From Corynebacterium lactis RW2-5 (GTDB lineage: Bacteria; Actinomycetota; Actinomycetes; Mycobacteriales; Mycobacteriaceae), in the NCBI RefSeq assembly GCF_001274895.1, contig NZ_CP006841.1:1364001-1428000 (forward strand): 64,000 nt of DNA. Direction: 5' to 3'. Position 1 is the first letter of the stretch. Every line of letters begins with the position of its first letter. A model generated the notes under the pieces. The model saw only the letters and a program-made list of their open reading frames with translations. It was not told the DNA's origin and did not search any database. Positions 1-11,445 of this stretch are shown here, in pieces. Made by a program: the position numbers and the translations under genes.

Positions 1-21
1 CACGGGAGAATTGACCAGGCT

Positions 22-609
22 ATGTTCACCGGAATCGTCGAGGAACTAGGGCAAATCGCCGCCATCGACCGCGGCGCCGACTCCATCACCCTAACCATTC
101 ACTGCCGTACGGTGCTCTCTGACGCCCGCCACGGCGACTCCATCGCGGTCAACGGCGTCTGCTTGACCGTCGTCGACCAGGGTGAGGACTTTTTCACTGC
201 CGACCTGATGCAGGAGACGCTGGATCGTTCCTCCCTGGGGCAGGTTAAAATCGGTTCGAAGGTAAACCTAGAACGGGCCACCGCCGTCGGGCAGCGTCTC
301 GGCGGTCACATCATGCAGGGCCACGTCGACGGGACCGGAACCGTGCTCTCCCGCACGCCCGGCGAACGCTGGGAAGTAGTACGGATTGCCCTGCCAGACA
401 ATTTGAGCAAATACGTCGTGGAAAAAGGCTCCATTGCCGTTGACGGAACCTCGCTGACTGTGTCAGCCGTAGGGGAGGGATTCTTCGAGGTCAGCCTCAT
501 TCCGACGACCCTCACTGACTCCATCGTGGGTCAGGCACCGGTCGGCGCGACTGTCAATCTGGAAGTCGATGTGCTGGCCAAGTACGTCGAGAAGATGATG
601 GAAAGATAA
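22..609 (+). CDS. ribE: riboflavin synthase alpha chain
   Basis: Riboflavin synthase dismutates two 6,7-dimethyl-8-ribityllumazines into riboflavin and a pyrimidinedione, the last step of riboflavin synthesis. The 195-residue protein has the two tandem lumazine-binding domains of the family: the first opens with [10 protein letters not shown], the second follows MQGHVDG near residue 98. The length is normal to slightly short. The ATG is preceded by GGGAGA about 12 nt upstream, and an in-frame TGA at bases 12-14 may end an upstream gene, probably ribD, outside the window. The next gene starts 11 nt after the stop, so this is an operon with ribBA and ribH. Confidence 0.96.
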   Translation: MFTGIVEELGQIAAIDRGADSITLTIHCRTVLSDARHGDSIAVNGVCLTVVDQGEDFFTADLMQETLDRSSLGQVKIGSKVNLERATAVGQRLGGHIMQGHVDGTGTVLSRTPGERWEVVRIALPDNLSKYVVEKGSIAVDGTSLTVSAVGEGFFEVSLIPTTLTDSIVGQAPVGATVNLEVDVLAKYVEKMMER

Positions 610-620
610 GCTACAAGACT

Positions 621-1865
621 GTGATTACTTTCGACTCCATTGAGAAGGCCATTGCCGACATCGCGGCAGGTAAAGCGGTTGTCGTCGTCGACGACGAGGA
701 TCGGGAGAACGAAGGTGACATCATCTTCGCCGCCGAAAAGGCTACCCCTGAACTAGTTGCCTTCATGGTTCGTTATTCCTCCGGCTACATTTGCGCCCCG
801 CTCACGGGCGAAGATTGCGACCGGCTGAACCTTCCCCCAATGGTTTCCCAAAATGAGGACGCGCGAGGAACTGCCTACACCGTCACCGTCGACGCCAATA
901 CGGGTACGACCGGTATTTCTGCGGTGGATCGCGCGAACACCATTTTGCAGTTGGCCGACCCGGAATCGAATCCGCACGACTTCACTCGCCCTGGCCACGT
1001 CGTACCGCTGCGCGCGCGGGATGGCGGTGTACTCGTTCGTGCGGGACACACCGAGGCCTCCGTGGATCTTGCGCGACTGGCCGGTCTCCGTCCCGCAGGC
1101 GTCCTGTGCGAGGTCGTATCCGAGAAGGACCCCACGGGCATGGCCCGGTCTGAGGAGCTTCGGGAATTCTGCGACCGTCACGGCCTGTGCCTGATTTCTA
1201 TTGAACAGATTATTGAATACCGCCGACATAACGAACAGTTGGTGGAAAAGGTCGTCGAAACGCGCCTGCCCACGGACTACGGCGAGTTTAAGGCGGTGGG
1301 TTACCGCAGCCTGGTCAACGGCGTAGAGCATGTCGCTCTCGTCGTGGGCGATGTCTCCTCCGACGGGGGCAAGGACGTGCTCGTGCGTGTCCACTCCGAA
1401 TGCCTCACCGGTGACGTATTCACCTCCCGGCGTTGCGATTGTGGCCAGCAGCTGCACAAGTCCATGGAAATGGTGCAAGAAGCAGGCCGCGGTGTCATCC
1501 TGTACATGCGCGGTCACGAGGGTCGCGGAATTGGTCTCATGCCGAAACTTCAGGCCTACCACCTGCAGGATGAAGGCGCGGACACCGTCGATGCAAACCT
1601 CGCGCTGGGCCTGCCTTCCGACGCTCGCGAATACGGTACCGGTGCCCACATCCTGCGCGATCTAGGGGTGACCACCATGGCGCTGCTGACAAATAACCCG
1701 ACCAAGCGCGCAGGCCTTGGCGGTTACGGCCTGGAAATGAGCCGGAGGGTGCCAGTGCCTGTTGAAGTCAACGAGGACAACTTGAAATACTTGACTACTA
1801 AGCGTGAGCGCATGGGGCACGAACTGCCCTGGTTGGACGACTACATCGCCGCCCACGGCGAATAG
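621..1865 (+). CDS. ribBA: bifunctional 3,4-dihydroxy-2-butanone 4-phosphate synthase / GTP cyclohydrolase II
   Basis: This fusion makes both riboflavin precursors. The N-terminal half (about residues 1-205) converts ribulose 5-phosphate to dihydroxybutanone phosphate and shows the acidic metal-binding motif [10 protein letters not shown] and the GHTEA segment. The C-terminal half (about 206-400) is GTP cyclohydrolase II, with the zinc cysteines of [14 protein letters not shown] and the GRGIGL loop. At 414 residues it is the usual size for a RibBA. The start is GTG, 11 nt after the ribE stop. ribH follows after 32 nt, completing a compact riboflavin operon. Confidence 0.97.
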   Translation: MITFDSIEKAIADIAAGKAVVVVDDEDRENEGDIIFAAEKATPELVAFMVRYSSGYICAPLTGEDCDRLNLPPMVSQNEDARGTAYTVTVDANTGTTGISAVDRANTILQLADPESNPHDFTRPGHVVPLRARDGGVLVRAGHTEASVDLARLAGLRPAGVLCEVVSEKDPTGMARSEELREFCDRHGLCLISIEQIIEYRRHNEQLVEKVVETRLPTDYGEFKAVGYRSLVNGVEHVALVVGDVSSDGGKDVLVRVHSECLTGDVFTSRRCDCGQQLHKSMEMVQEAGRGVILYMRGHEGRGIGLMPKLQAYHLQDEGADTVDANLALGLPSDAREYGTGAHILRDLGVTTMALLTNNPTKRAGLGGYGLEMSRRVPVPVEVNEDNLKYLTTKRERMGHELPWLDDYIAAHGE

Positions 1866-1897
1866 AGCGGAACTTAGAGCGAAGGAGCAACAATCAT

Positions 1898-2380
1898 ATG
1901 AGTGGCGCAGGATTGCCTGAAGTCACCGTCCCGGTCTCCACGGATGTCAAGGTCGGTATCGTTACCTCGCACTGGAATGAAAAGATTACCGGGAAGCTTC
2001 GTCAGGAAGCACTAAAGCAGGCAGAGGAAGCTGGCGCGGCCGTGACGGATGTGACGGTCGTAGGAGCCCTCGAAATTCCGGTAGTCGTTCAGGAACTAGC
2101 TCGGACTCACGATGCCGTCGTCGCACTCGGATGCGTCATCAAAGGCGGTACCCCGCACTTCGACTACGTCTGTGACTCCGTCACCGAAGGCCTTACCCGA
2201 ATCGCGCTGGACACATCTACCCCGATTGGTAATGGTGTTCTGACCTGCAACACCGAGCAGCAGGCCATCGAGCGTGCTGGTGGTGAAGGCGCCTCCGAGA
2301 ACAAGGGCCGAGAGGCCATGGCCGCCGCGCTGCACACGGCGGCGGTATTGAAAGATCTTCGTGCAGCAGGAGGCAAATAA
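1898..2380 (+). CDS. ribH: 6,7-dimethyl-8-ribityllumazine synthase
   Basis: Lumazine synthase condenses the ribitylamino-pyrimidinedione with dihydroxybutanone phosphate and normally assembles as an icosahedral or pentameric shell in the cytoplasm. The 160-residue protein carries family landmarks: the SHWNEKIT substrate loop near residue 24, [10 protein letters not shown] near 54, [15 protein letters not shown] near 77, and [14 protein letters not shown] near 116. A GAAGGAG ribosome binding site lies before the ATG. Its TAA stop overlaps the ATG of the next gene by one base (TAATG), so the two are probably translationally coupled. Confidence 0.97.
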   Translation: MSGAGLPEVTVPVSTDVKVGIVTSHWNEKITGKLRQEALKQAEEAGAAVTDVTVVGALEIPVVVQELARTHDAVVALGCVIKGGTPHFDYVCDSVTEGLTRIALDTSTPIGNGVLTCNTEQQAIERAGGEGASENKGREAMAAALHTAAVLKDLRAAGGK

Positions 2381-2841
2381 TGAGTGACTCTGCCGGGGGC
2401 GGCCAGTGGCTTCAGATTATTACCTCCAAAACGCTGACTATATGGGCTGCAGTCGCCGCAGCTGTGGTCTTCGCCATCCACCTATTCATGGGCATCGTCG
2501 TCGATTTCGGTGATACCGGAGCCTCTGTGACTCTCATTGACCGTCTTGCCTTTCCCGTGTTGGGCGCTATCATTGCAGCGGTTTTCCTGCTTCTGACCCG
2601 CGCGCGCGTGCGCGTAAGCGAGCGTGGCGTGGAGGTCCGTAACCTGCTGACTGCGAAGTTCTACCCTTGGAGTGACATCTACGGCCTGAGCTTCCCGAAG
2701 AAGGCAAAGTGGGCTCGTCTCGAGCTGCCGGACTTTGAATTCGTTCCCATGCTTGCTGTTCAGTCCGCGGATGGTGCACGCGTCGTCGAGGCGGTGCGAA
2801 AGTTCCGCGAGCTCGAGGACAAGTTCATGCCGGAGGATTAA
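2380..2841 (+). CDS. PH-domain-like membrane protein
   Basis: This 153-residue protein has two hydrophobic segments (about residues 18-40 and 54-74), then a basic stretch RARVRVSERGVEVRN and a soluble C-terminal part with a WSDIYGLSFP motif typical of bacterial PH-like domains. It has no catalytic signature, and its molecular role is unknown to me. The start codon overlaps the ribH stop by one base. The equivalent place in mycobacteria is also occupied by a small membrane protein, so the linkage with ribH is conserved, but a role in riboflavin metabolism is not established. Confidence 0.85.
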   Translation: MSDSAGGGQWLQIITSKTLTIWAAVAAAVVFAIHLFMGIVVDFGDTGASVTLIDRLAFPVLGAIIAAVFLLLTRARVRVSERGVEVRNLLTAKFYPWSDIYGLSFPKKAKWARLELPDFEFVPMLAVQSADGARVVEAVRKFRELEDKFMPED

Positions 2842-2850
2842 CCCGATATT

Positions 2851-4866
2851 ATGACCGATCCCTCTAGGTATCGTCCTGCCCCCGGCACCATTCCTGTGGA
2901 GCCGGGGGTGTACCGTTTCCTCGACTCCACGGGCCGTGTTCTCTACGTCGGCAAGGCGAAGAATCTGCGCGCAAGGCTTTCTAATTACTTCCAAGACCTA
3001 ACTCGTCTTCATCCGCGCACTAGGCAGATGGTTCAGTCCGCGTCTAAGGTGACGTGGACAGTCGTGAAGAACGAGGTTGAGGCGCTACAGCTCGAGTACA
3101 CCTGGATTAAGCGGTTCAATCCGCGGTTCAACGTGATGTACCGCGACGATAAAACCTATCCCATGCTCGCTGTGAGCGTAGGCGAGGTCTTCCCGAGGCT
3201 ATTTCTCTACCGCGGCCCACGCCGCAAGGGCGTGCGCTATTTCGGCCCCTATTCGCATGCCTGGGCAATCCGTGAGACCCTTGACCTACTCACGCGGGTT
3301 TTCCCGGCCCGAACTTGTTCTAAGGGAGTTTTCAACCGTCAGCAAGCGCTTGGCAGGCCGTGCCTCTTGGGCTATATCGACAAGTGTTCGGCGCCCTGTG
3401 TGGGAAGGGTGAGCGCCGATGAGCACCGCGAGATTGTCAAAGGTTTCACTAGCTTCATGGCGGGCAACACGGGCCCCGTGACGCGCCGGATTAAGCGAGA
3501 GATGACGGAAGCGGCCGAGGCTCTAGACTTCGAACGCGCGGCAACCCTACGCGACCATCTCGGGGCAATCGACAAGGTCATGGAGCGCCAGTCTGTTGTG
3601 CTTTCCGACGCCGCCGATGCGGACTTCATCGCATTTGCGACCGATGAGCTAGAAGCTGCTGTACAAATCTTCCATGTACGTTCCGGTCGAATTTATGGTC
3701 AACGCGGTTGGGTCGTAGAAAAGTCTGGAGAATACGCCTCCGCGGACTTCCACCAGGGAGAGGAAGACCCAAGCTTTGGTGGGCTGCTCGCGCAGTTCCT
3801 AACGCAGTTTTATGGCGATGCAGCAAAGCATGCGGATTCGGACGGTGACGATTCCACCTCAGCCGCGAATGTGGTTCCCCGGGAAATTCTCGTTCAGGCC
3901 GAACCCGAAGATCTGGGTGAGGTCGTCGTATTCTTGGAGGACATTCGTGGCTCCCACGTCGATATCCGGGTGCCACAGCGCGGCGATAAGCGCGCCCTCA
4001 TGGACACGGTCAAACGCAATGCGGCAGAGGCACTGAAGCAGCATAAGTTAAAGCGCAGCGGCGATTTGACCACGCGTTCTCAGGCACTATCTGAGCTTCA
4101 AGATGCCCTTTTCATGAACGAGGCTCCGTTGCGTATTGAGTGCACCGATATTTCCCATATCCAGGGCACGGATGTGGTTGCATCGCTTGTGGTTTTCGAG
4201 GATGGCCTTCCGAAGAAGTCGGATTATCGTCGATATCGGATTAAGGATGCGGCAGGTGATGGCCATTCGGACGATGTCGCCTCTATCGCTGAGATCGTTC
4301 GGCGCAGATTCCTTCGCCACAACCAGGACAAACTCGATGTGCCGGACGACGAATCCGATATATTCGTCGAAGAAACGACAGACGCTGTCGAAGCGCAATC
4401 TGGGACCGCCAGGAAGTTTGCTTATCCTCCGCAACTCTTCATCGTCGACGGCGGTGCACCGCAGGTAGCCGCCGCGCAGGCCGTCCTGGACGAGCTGGAG
4501 GTCACTGACGTCACTCTTGTCGGCATTGCTAAAAGGCTCGAAGAGATTTGGGTTCCGGGCGATGATGAACCGGTAATCCTGCCTCGAAATGCCGAGGCGA
4601 TGTACCTTATCCAGCGGATCCGCGACGAGGCGCACCGCTTCGCCATTACCTACCATCGCCAGCAGCGTTCGAAACGGATGCGCGCTTCCGTCCTGGACGG
4701 GGTTAAAGGGCTGGGCCCTGCGCGTCGCAGCGAACTGGTGAAACATTTCGGGTCCGTCAAAGCCCTCAAGAGTGCCTCTGTTGAGGAAATTGAACAAGTA
4801 CAGGGTTTCGGCCCGGCGCTTGCGCAAGCGGTTTACGATTTCCTGCACTCGGATTCCAGCGGATAA
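2851..4866 (+). CDS. uvrC: excinuclease ABC subunit C
   Basis: UvrC makes the two incisions of nucleotide excision repair after loading by UvrA and UvrB. Domains in order are: GIY-YIG nuclease (about residues 15-95, with [20 protein letters not shown]); a short cysteine-rich segment; the UVR motif that binds UvrB (about 205-245); the RNase-H-like second nuclease with the family motif [11 protein letters not shown]; and two C-terminal helix-hairpin-helix motifs ([15 protein letters not shown] and [12 protein letters not shown]). The 671-residue length is standard. The ATG lies 9 nt after the previous stop. It heads the actinobacterial group uvrC-rapZ-yvcK-whiA. Confidence 0.97.
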   Translation: MTDPSRYRPAPGTIPVEPGVYRFLDSTGRVLYVGKAKNLRARLSNYFQDLTRLHPRTRQMVQSASKVTWTVVKNEVEALQLEYTWIKRFNPRFNVMYRDDKTYPMLAVSVGEVFPRLFLYRGPRRKGVRYFGPYSHAWAIRETLDLLTRVFPARTCSKGVFNRQQALGRPCLLGYIDKCSAPCVGRVSADEHREIVKGFTSFMAGNTGPVTRRIKREMTEAAEALDFERAATLRDHLGAIDKVMERQSVVLSDAADADFIAFATDELEAAVQIFHVRSGRIYGQRGWVVEKSGEYASADFHQGEEDPSFGGLLAQFLTQFYGDAAKHADSDGDDSTSAANVVPREILVQAEPEDLGEVVVFLEDIRGSHVDIRVPQRGDKRALMDTVKRNAAEALKQHKLKRSGDLTTRSQALSELQDALFMNEAPLRIECTDISHIQGTDVVASLVVFEDGLPKKSDYRRYRIKDAAGDGHSDDVASIAEIVRRRFLRHNQDKLDVPDDESDIFVEETTDAVEAQSGTARKFAYPPQLFIVDGGAPQVAAAQAVLDELEVTDVTLVGIAKRLEEIWVPGDDEPVILPRNAEAMYLIQRIRDEAHRFAITYHRQQRSKRMRASVLDGVKGLGPARRSELVKHFGSVKALKSASVEEIEQVQGFGPALAQAVYDFLHSDSSG

Positions 4867-4894
4867 GTCACCAACTTGTATTACAGTGAGGGGC

Positions 4895-5785
4895 ATGAGC
4901 AACCAAGCCCTTTCTCCCCAAGCTGAAAAGTCGCTTGTGCTGATTACCGGCATGTCCGGATCAGGCCGTAACACTGCAGCCAGCGTGCTCGAGGAGATGG
5001 GTTGGTATGTTGCGGACAACCTTCCCCCCGAGCTGATTATGCGAATGGTGGAGTTGACGTTTGAGGCTGACTCGCCTGTAGAGAGGCTAGCCATAGTCAC
5101 CGACGTCCGTTCCCGGGCCTTCGCCGGAAATCTGGGGGAGGTGCTCGACGGTCTGAGAGCAGAGGGCCGCCAGCCTTACGTCATCTTCTTCGACGCGAAT
5201 GACGATACGTTGATCGCGCGCTACGATTCCGTGCGCCGCATGCATCCCCTGCAGGAAAACGGCACGCTTACTCAGGGCATTGCGGCAGAGCGTCAGATGC
5301 TGTTGCCGATTAAGGGCATGTCCGACCTTGTTGTCGATACATCTGATATGAGCGTTCACGACCTGCGGCGCGAGCTCGAGCACCAACTGTCGGATTCGAA
5401 AGACAAGGTTCAGCACGTCACCATCGAGTCCTTTGGGTTCAAGCACGGTGCACCACGAGATGCAGACATGCTTTTCGACGTTCGCTTTTTGCCGAATCCA
5501 TACTGGGTGCCGGAATTGCGTGCCGGGAGAGGAACGAATAAGCCGGTCGCGGATTACGTGCTGGGCCAGCCCGAAGCACAGGGCTTCCTCGATCGAGTTG
5601 CATCCCTGGTAGAGCTCGTCCTGCCGGGGTACCGGCGCGAAGGCAAGAGCTTCATGACTATTGCGATTGGCTGCACGGGAGGACATCATCGCAGCGTCGC
5701 GGTGACGGAGGCGTTAGCGACCAGGGTTGAGGGCCTGCAGGGCATCGAGCTCAATGTGGTCCACCGAGATATCGACCGGAACTAG
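4895..5785 (+). CDS. rapZ: RapZ-family nucleotide-binding protein
   Basis: This 296-residue P-loop protein belongs to the RapZ (YvcJ) family. In gammaproteobacteria RapZ is an RNA-binding adaptor controlling glucosamine-6-phosphate synthase; the actinobacterial role is less clear. The P-loop reads GMSGSGRNTAA (about residues 20-30), so the canonical lysine is replaced by arginine, which I recall as usual in this lineage. A second conserved block, ADNLPPEL, follows, and the C-terminal domain carries AIGCTGGHHRSV. The frame stays open upstream inside uvrC, but the ATG chosen here gives the family N-terminus. A TACAGT hexamer lies 7 nt before it and no well-spaced ribosome binding site is visible, so a leaderless promoter within the uvrC end is possible. 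Confidence 0.93.
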   Translation: MSNQALSPQAEKSLVLITGMSGSGRNTAASVLEEMGWYVADNLPPELIMRMVELTFEADSPVERLAIVTDVRSRAFAGNLGEVLDGLRAEGRQPYVIFFDANDDTLIARYDSVRRMHPLQENGTLTQGIAAERQMLLPIKGMSDLVVDTSDMSVHDLRRELEHQLSDSKDKVQHVTIESFGFKHGAPRDADMLFDVRFLPNPYWVPELRAGRGTNKPVADYVLGQPEAQGFLDRVASLVELVLPGYRREGKSFMTIAIGCTGGHHRSVAVTEALATRVEGLQGIELNVVHRDIDRN

Positions 5786-5900
5786 ATACAGATCGCAGTG
5801 GACGCCAATCGAACACCGAAGGCAACCGGAGTCAGGGCCACCGGTGTCCGTCGTTTCAACCGAATTTTTCCTAAATCAACTGTAAAGGAGGCTGAGGGTA

Positions 5901-6848
5901 GTGACCTCGATAACCAGCTTGGGTGGTGGTCACGGCCTGTTCGCCACTTTGCGGGCGGCTCGCCAGATCGCGGATGAAGTGACCGCCGTCGTCACTGTTG
6001 CAGATGATGGAGGATCGTCGGGACGGTTGCGCAGGGAATTGGGTCAGATTCCCCCAGGCGATCTCCGCATGGCGTTGGCTGCGCTTTCCGCAGATACTGA
6101 AAAGGGAGATTTGTGGGAGACGACTCTGCAGCACCGCTTCGGCGGTAGCGGAGCTTTGGCTGGCCATGCGATTGGCAACCTGATTATTGCCGGACTGACC
6201 AGCGTCATGGGCAGTGAGGTTGCCGCATTGGATGAACTAGCACGGCTGCTCCAAATTAAGGGGCGAGTTGTGCCAATGTCCCCAATTCCGTTGGAGATAG
6301 AAGCCGAAGTAGTCGGGCTAGAAGAAGATGCGCGGGTTGTTCGGCAGGTCAGGGGACAGGTCGCAGTGGCGACCACACCGGGGCAGGTACGCCGCATTCG
6401 TTTGATTCCCGAACATCCGCCAGCTGCCCCAGAAGCGGTCGAAGCAATACATAACGCTGACCTCGTCACCCTCGGACCAGGTTCTTGGTTCACATCCGTG
6501 TTACCTCACCTTCAGGTTCCCGGTCTCGTCGGGGCGCTGCAGGAAACCTCGGCTACTACTGCGGTCGTGTTGAATCTTGTTGCCGAACCAGGGGAGACCG
6601 CTGGGTTCTCTGCAGAACGGCATATTCACATGTTGTCTCAGCATGCGTCGGAGCTAAAGGTTGACCACATTGTGATCGATAACAACACTCCGCTAGCTCC
6701 ATCGGAAAAGAACTATCTCGCACGCGCGGCGCAGACCCTACGCGCAGAGGTGACATTCGCCGACGTGCAGGAGCTGGGGGAGCACGACTGTCTGACTGGT
6801 CGTCACAGCCCGGAAAAGCTTTCACAAGCGTTGCAGACTTTGCTCTGA
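5901..6848 (+). CDS. yvcK: gluconeogenesis factor / YvcK-CofD family protein
   Basis: YvcK (GlmR, CuvA) is a CofD-like Rossmann protein that binds UDP-sugars and links central carbon flux to peptidoglycan precursor supply. In mycobacteria it is needed for normal growth and shape on some carbon sources. The 315-residue protein starts almost directly with the binding motif SLGGGHGLFATLRAAR, then VTVADDGGSSGRLR and PGDLRMAL; the C-terminal DCLTGRHSPEKL is also typical. GTG start with a strong AAAGGAGG site 8-9 nt upstream. It sits between rapZ and whiA as in most actinobacteria and Firmicutes. Confidence 0.95.
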   Translation: MTSITSLGGGHGLFATLRAARQIADEVTAVVTVADDGGSSGRLRRELGQIPPGDLRMALAALSADTEKGDLWETTLQHRFGGSGALAGHAIGNLIIAGLTSVMGSEVAALDELARLLQIKGRVVPMSPIPLEIEAEVVGLEEDARVVRQVRGQVAVATTPGQVRRIRLIPEHPPAAPEAVEAIHNADLVTLGPGSWFTSVLPHLQVPGLVGALQETSATTAVVLNLVAEPGETAGFSAERHIHMLSQHASELKVDHIVIDNNTPLAPSEKNYLARAAQTLRAEVTFADVQELGEHDCLTGRHSPEKLSQALQTLL

Positions 6849-6943
6849 TGAACTGCGGAAATCCTCTCGCCGCCACCACGTGGGCTACTATCTTTGAAAC
6901 GTTCCACCGATACCGTTCGACAACAGATTAAGGGTGACCAACC

Positions 6944-7945
6944 GTGGCATTGACGGCCAAAGTCAAAGACGAGTTAGCTCGCGTTAATGTTGCCCAGGAA
7001 AGTGCGCAGGCTGCAGAGATTGCGACCATTTTCCGGTTTTCGGGCGGATTGCATCTCATAGCGGGGCAAATTGTCCTTGAAGCGGAGCTCGACTCGGGTG
7101 CTGTAGCCCGTCGCCTGCGCCAGATGCTGTCGTCGCTATACGATGTGCAGGCCTCGCTCAACGTGCTTTCGCCCGGCGGCCTCCGCAAGTCGTCCCGCTA
7201 CATAGTTCGCGTGACCGATGGGGCGGAACTCGTCGTTAGGCAAACTGGCCTGGTGGACTCGGCTGGGCGACCTGTGCGCGGGCTGCCACGCAAGCTGATT
7301 ATGGGACACACAGTCGATCAGGAAGCGGCCTGGCGTGGCGCATTCCTGGCACACGGTTCTTTGACCGAACCAGGTAGGTCCTCTTCTTTGGAGGTAACCG
7401 CACCGTGCCCAGAAGCCGCCCTAGCGCTAGTGGGTTGTGCTCGTCGGCTCGGGATTGCGGCCAAGAGCAAGGAGAATAAGTCTAGGGGCGGAGACCGCGT
7501 CCTGATTCGAGAGGGAGACGCGATAGGAGCCCTGCTGACCCGAATGGGAGCGCAGACAACCCGTCTCGAGTGGGAAGAACAGCGGATGCGCCGCGAGGTC
7601 CGGGCGACTGCTAACCGGCTTGCCAACTTCGACGATGCCAACCTGCGTCGTTCCGCGCGGGCCGCAGTCATTGCGGCGGCGCGAGTCAGCCGAGCTTTGG
7701 AAATTCTTGGCGACGATGTTCCGGATCATCTAGTATCGGCGGGCCAGCTCCGCGTGGAACACAAGCAGGCCTCACTGGAGGAGCTAGGACAGCTCGCGAA
7801 TCCACCGATGACGAAGGATGCGGTAGCCGGCCGAATCCGCCGGCTACTCTCCATGGCCGACCGGAGAGCAAAGGAAATCGGCATTCCGCCTACTACGGCG
7901 GCTGTGACAGACGATCTTTTTGACGCATCTGACGAAGAAGAATAG
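6944..7945 (+). CDS. whiA: DNA-binding protein WhiA
   Basis: WhiA is a conserved Gram-positive regulator, a sporulation transcription factor in Streptomyces and linked to cell division elsewhere. The 333 residues contain an N-terminal LAGLIDADG-like fold without nuclease function (two copies, about residues 1-215) and a C-terminal helix-turn-helix region (about 240-320, with [23 protein letters not shown], split here only by length). GTG start preceded by AAGGGTGA. The tail ends in an acidic stretch ([11 protein letters not shown]). It closes the uvrC-rapZ-yvcK group, and a short hairpin follows. Confidence 0.96.
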   Translation: MALTAKVKDELARVNVAQESAQAAEIATIFRFSGGLHLIAGQIVLEAELDSGAVARRLRQMLSSLYDVQASLNVLSPGGLRKSSRYIVRVTDGAELVVRQTGLVDSAGRPVRGLPRKLIMGHTVDQEAAWRGAFLAHGSLTEPGRSSSLEVTAPCPEAALALVGCARRLGIAAKSKENKSRGGDRVLIREGDAIGALLTRMGAQTTRLEWEEQRMRREVRATANRLANFDDANLRRSARAAVIAAARVSRALEILGDDVPDHLVSAGQLRVEHKQASLEELGQLANPPMTKDAVAGRIRRLLSMADRRAKEIGIPPTTAAVTDDLFDASDEEE

Positions 7946-7953
7946 CTACATTC

Positions 7954-7976
7954 GCCCTTGTAAAGGGCTATATTTG
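7954..7976 (+). terminator. hairpin after whiA
   Basis: A compact stem GCCCTT / AAGGGC with a 3-nt loop, followed by TATATTT, lies 8 nt after the whiA stop. It fits an intrinsic terminator that separates whiA from the glycolytic genes. Confidence 0.6.
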
Positions 7977-8043
7977 GTTAATGTGCCCGTCTCTGCCCGA
8001 GTATTTTTGAAAATTGGTGCCTGCGCGATTGGAAAACCACACG

Positions 8044-8049
8044 TACACT
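8044..8049 (+). promoter_or_regulatory. candidate -10 element of gap
   Basis: TACACT fits the corynebacterial -10 consensus (TANANT) and lies about 76 nt before the gap start codon, inside the 179-bp non-coding stretch after whiA. No convincing -35 element is seen at the usual spacing. In C. glutamicum the homologous gene is carbon-regulated, so operators may lie here, but I cannot define one by eye. Confidence 0.4.
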
Positions 8050-8067
8050 CTCTAGTGAACCTGTTAG

Positions 8068-9129
<1,062 letters not shown>

Positions 9130-9161
9130 CTTCATAACTGGTTAATCCCAGACCCCGAACG

Positions 9162-9206
9162 GGCCGGGGTGGCTGTGCCTGAGGGGCACCCACCCCGGTC
9201 CGTTTT
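9162..9206 (+). terminator. long GC-rich hairpin between gap and pgk
   Basis: CCGGGGTGG (9164-9172) pairs with CCACCCCGG (9190-9198), with an inner GTGCC / GGCAC stem, followed by a GTTTTCC tract. It looks like a terminator or attenuator allowing gap to be expressed above pgk; partial read-through would keep pgk and tpiA linked to gap. Confidence 0.65.
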
Positions 9207-9235
9207 CCATCTATTTAGCCGAAGGAATTTCACAG

Positions 9236-10444
9236 ATGTCCGTCAAGACTGTTAAGGACCTCATCGCGGAAGGCATCGAGGGCCGTTACGTACTCGTTCG
9301 TTCTGATTTCAACGTCCCACTTAAGGATGGTGCTATCACAGACCCGGGTCGCATTGACGCCTCGCTGCCGACCCTGTCCGCCCTGGTCGAGGCCGGTGCC
9401 AAGGTCGTTGTCATGGCCCACCTGGGTCGTCCTAAGGGGCAGGTCAACCCCGACTTCTCCCTTGCTCCGGTCGCAGAGGCTCTTTCTGAGCGCCTAGACC
9501 AGTACGTCGCGCTGGCAGGAGATGTCTCCGGCGAAGATGCCCACGAGCGTGCCAACGGTTTGACCGAAGGCGACGTCCTGCTGCTGGAAAACGTCCGCTT
9601 CGACCCGCGCGAAACCTCCAAGGACGAGGCCGAGCGCGCCGAGTTTGCAGCTGAGCTCGCTGCACTAGTACCGGACGGCGCATTCGTATCCGACGGCTTC
9701 GGCGTCGTTCACCGCGCGCAGGCCTCCGTTTACGATGTTGCGAAGAAGCTGCCGCATTACGCCGGCTCTCTGGTTCAGAATGAGCTCGAGGTTCTGCGTA
9801 AGGTCGCGGAAGCTCCTGAGAAGCCGTACGCGGTCGTGCTTGGCGGCTCCAAGGTCTCCGACAAGCTAGGCGTCATTGAGGCCTTGGCGCCGAAGGTTGA
9901 TTCTCTGGTTATCGGCGGCGGCATGTGCTTCACCTTCCTCGCAGCACAGGGCTACTCTGTCGGTGGCTCCCTGCTGCAGGAGGAAATGATCGATACCTGC
10001 AAAGATCTGCTGGAACGCTACGGTGACAAGATTGTTCTGCCTACCGATGTCGTAGTCGCGGACAAGTTCGCTGCAGATGCTGAGCACAAGGTCGTCGAAG
10101 TCAACGAGATTCCCGAGGGCTGGATGGGCCTGGATGTCGGACCGGCCTCTGCGAAGGCGTTCGCTAAGGTCCTCGGCGAGGCCAAGACCGTCTTCTGGAA
10201 CGGCCCGATGGGTGTCTTCGAGATGGAGGCTTTCGCCAACGGCACCCGCTTCGTCGCCCAGGCAATTATCGATTCCACAGCCGGCGGTTGCTTCTCCGTC
10301 GTTGGCGGCGGTGACTCTGCGGCTGCTGTCCGTACCCTAGGCCTCGATGAAGAGGGCTTCAGCCACATTTCCACCGGTGGCGGTGCGTCGCTGGAGTTCC
10401 TGGAGGGTAAGACCCTTCCGGGTGTCGACGTCCTCGAAGGTTAA
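9236..10444 (+). CDS. pgk: phosphoglycerate kinase
   Basis: Phosphoglycerate kinase transfers the acyl phosphate of 1,3-bisphosphoglycerate to ADP. The 402 residues show the N-terminal substrate motif [16 protein letters not shown] near residue 61, [14 protein letters not shown] near 155, and the C-terminal nucleotide-binding GGGDSAAAV. The length is typical. ATG start with a GAAGGAA site upstream. It lies between two hairpins, so its transcript level may be set independently of gap and tpiA. Confidence 0.97.
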   Translation: MSVKTVKDLIAEGIEGRYVLVRSDFNVPLKDGAITDPGRIDASLPTLSALVEAGAKVVVMAHLGRPKGQVNPDFSLAPVAEALSERLDQYVALAGDVSGEDAHERANGLTEGDVLLLENVRFDPRETSKDEAERAEFAAELAALVPDGAFVSDGFGVVHRAQASVYDVAKKLPHYAGSLVQNELEVLRKVAEAPEKPYAVVLGGSKVSDKLGVIEALAPKVDSLVIGGGMCFTFLAAQGYSVGGSLLQEEMIDTCKDLLERYGDKIVLPTDVVVADKFAADAEHKVVEVNEIPEGWMGLDVGPASAKAFAKVLGEAKTVFWNGPMGVFEMEAFANGTRFVAQAIIDSTAGGCFSVVGGGDSAAAVRTLGLDEEGFSHISTGGGASLEFLEGKTLPGVDVLEG

Positions 10445-10447
10445 AGC

Positions 10448-10499
10448 GTGGTAGATCAGTCTCGGCCTAGTTGAGCCTGATCTTCCCACCGATCTTTTT
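10448..10499 (+). terminator. hairpin between pgk and tpiA
   Basis: GTGGTAGATCAG pairs imperfectly with CTGATCTTCCCAC around a 17-nt loop, and TCTTTTT follows a few bases later. It resembles an intrinsic terminator or a processing hairpin directly after pgk. Confidence 0.6.
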
Positions 10500-10533
10500 G
10501 CACATTTCTCTACTAGAAAGTGAAACCATAACT

Positions 10534-11316
10534 ATGGCACGTACACCTTTCATCGCAGGTAACTGGAAGATGAACCTGAATCATCTGGAGGCTATCGGCG
10601 TCGTGCAGAAGCTGGCCTTCGCTCTGCCGAAGGAGTACTACGACAAGGTCGATGTCGCGGTTATCCCACCGTTCACCGATTTGCGTTCGGTCCAGACCCT
10701 GGTTGAGGGCGATAAGCTTGCCGTTACTTACGGCGCACAGGATGTTTCCACGGAGGAGTCCGGAGCCTTCACGGGTGAAATTTCCGCGGCTATGCTGGCG
10801 AAGCTGGGCTGCACATGGGTTGTCGTCGGTCACTCCGAGCGCCGTGATATGCACGGTGAGACTGACGAGTTGGTAGCCAAGAAGGCGAAGGCCGCCCTGA
10901 AGGAAGACATCAAGCCGATCGTCTGTGTCGGAGAGCCACTCGAGGTTCGTGAAGCCGGCAAGCACGTCGAGCACGTTGTCGCGCAGGTCAAGGGTTCCCT
11001 GGAGAACCTGACTGATGCTGAACTGGCTAAGACGGTCATCGCATACGAACCCGTTTGGGCTATCGGTACCGGCAAGGTCGCCTCCGCTGCCGACGCACAG
11101 GAAGTCTGCGCGGCGATTCGCAAGACTGTTGCGGAGATTTCCAACGACAATGTTGCCAAGGACATGCGGATTCTCTACGGTGGCTCGGTCAAGCCGGAAA
11201 ACGTTGCTGAGATTGTTGGCCAGGAGGACGTCGATGGCGGCCTCGTGGGCGGCGCTTCGCTCGACGGTGAGGCTTTTGCGAAGCTGTGCGCTCTCGCTGC
11301 TGATGCATCCGTCTAA
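10534..11316 (+). CDS. tpiA: triosephosphate isomerase
   Basis: The isomerase interconverts dihydroxyacetone phosphate and glyceraldehyde 3-phosphate. Family motifs are AGNWKMN at the N-terminus (Lys12 region), GHSERR with the electrophilic histidine, [12 protein letters not shown] with the catalytic glutamate, and YGGSVKP for phosphate binding. At 260 residues it is normal. The open frame extends 21 codons further upstream, but the ATG chosen starts [14 protein letters not shown] as in relatives. It lies 89 nt after pgk. Confidence 0.97.
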   Translation: MARTPFIAGNWKMNLNHLEAIGVVQKLAFALPKEYYDKVDVAVIPPFTDLRSVQTLVEGDKLAVTYGAQDVSTEESGAFTGEISAAMLAKLGCTWVVVGHSERRDMHGETDELVAKKAKAALKEDIKPIVCVGEPLEVREAGKHVEHVVAQVKGSLENLTDAELAKTVIAYEPVWAIGTGKVASAADAQEVCAAIRKTVAEISNDNVAKDMRILYGGSVKPENVAEIVGQEDVDGGLVGGASLDGEAFAKLCALAADASV

Positions 11317-11445
11317 ACGCCGGATGGCTCAGCGCCCATTCTGAAGCATTCCAGTTTAGGGCGTATTGTAAACCTCGGTTGGTATTCATCGTGTTTGCCA
11401 ATCGGGGTTTTCCTTTTGCAACAACATTCAGGGAGGACAGTTCTT

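Noticed and set aside
753..1649. A 298-codon minus-strand frame opposite ribBA
   Set aside because: It is an antisense shadow of a conserved enzyme gene with no family similarity.
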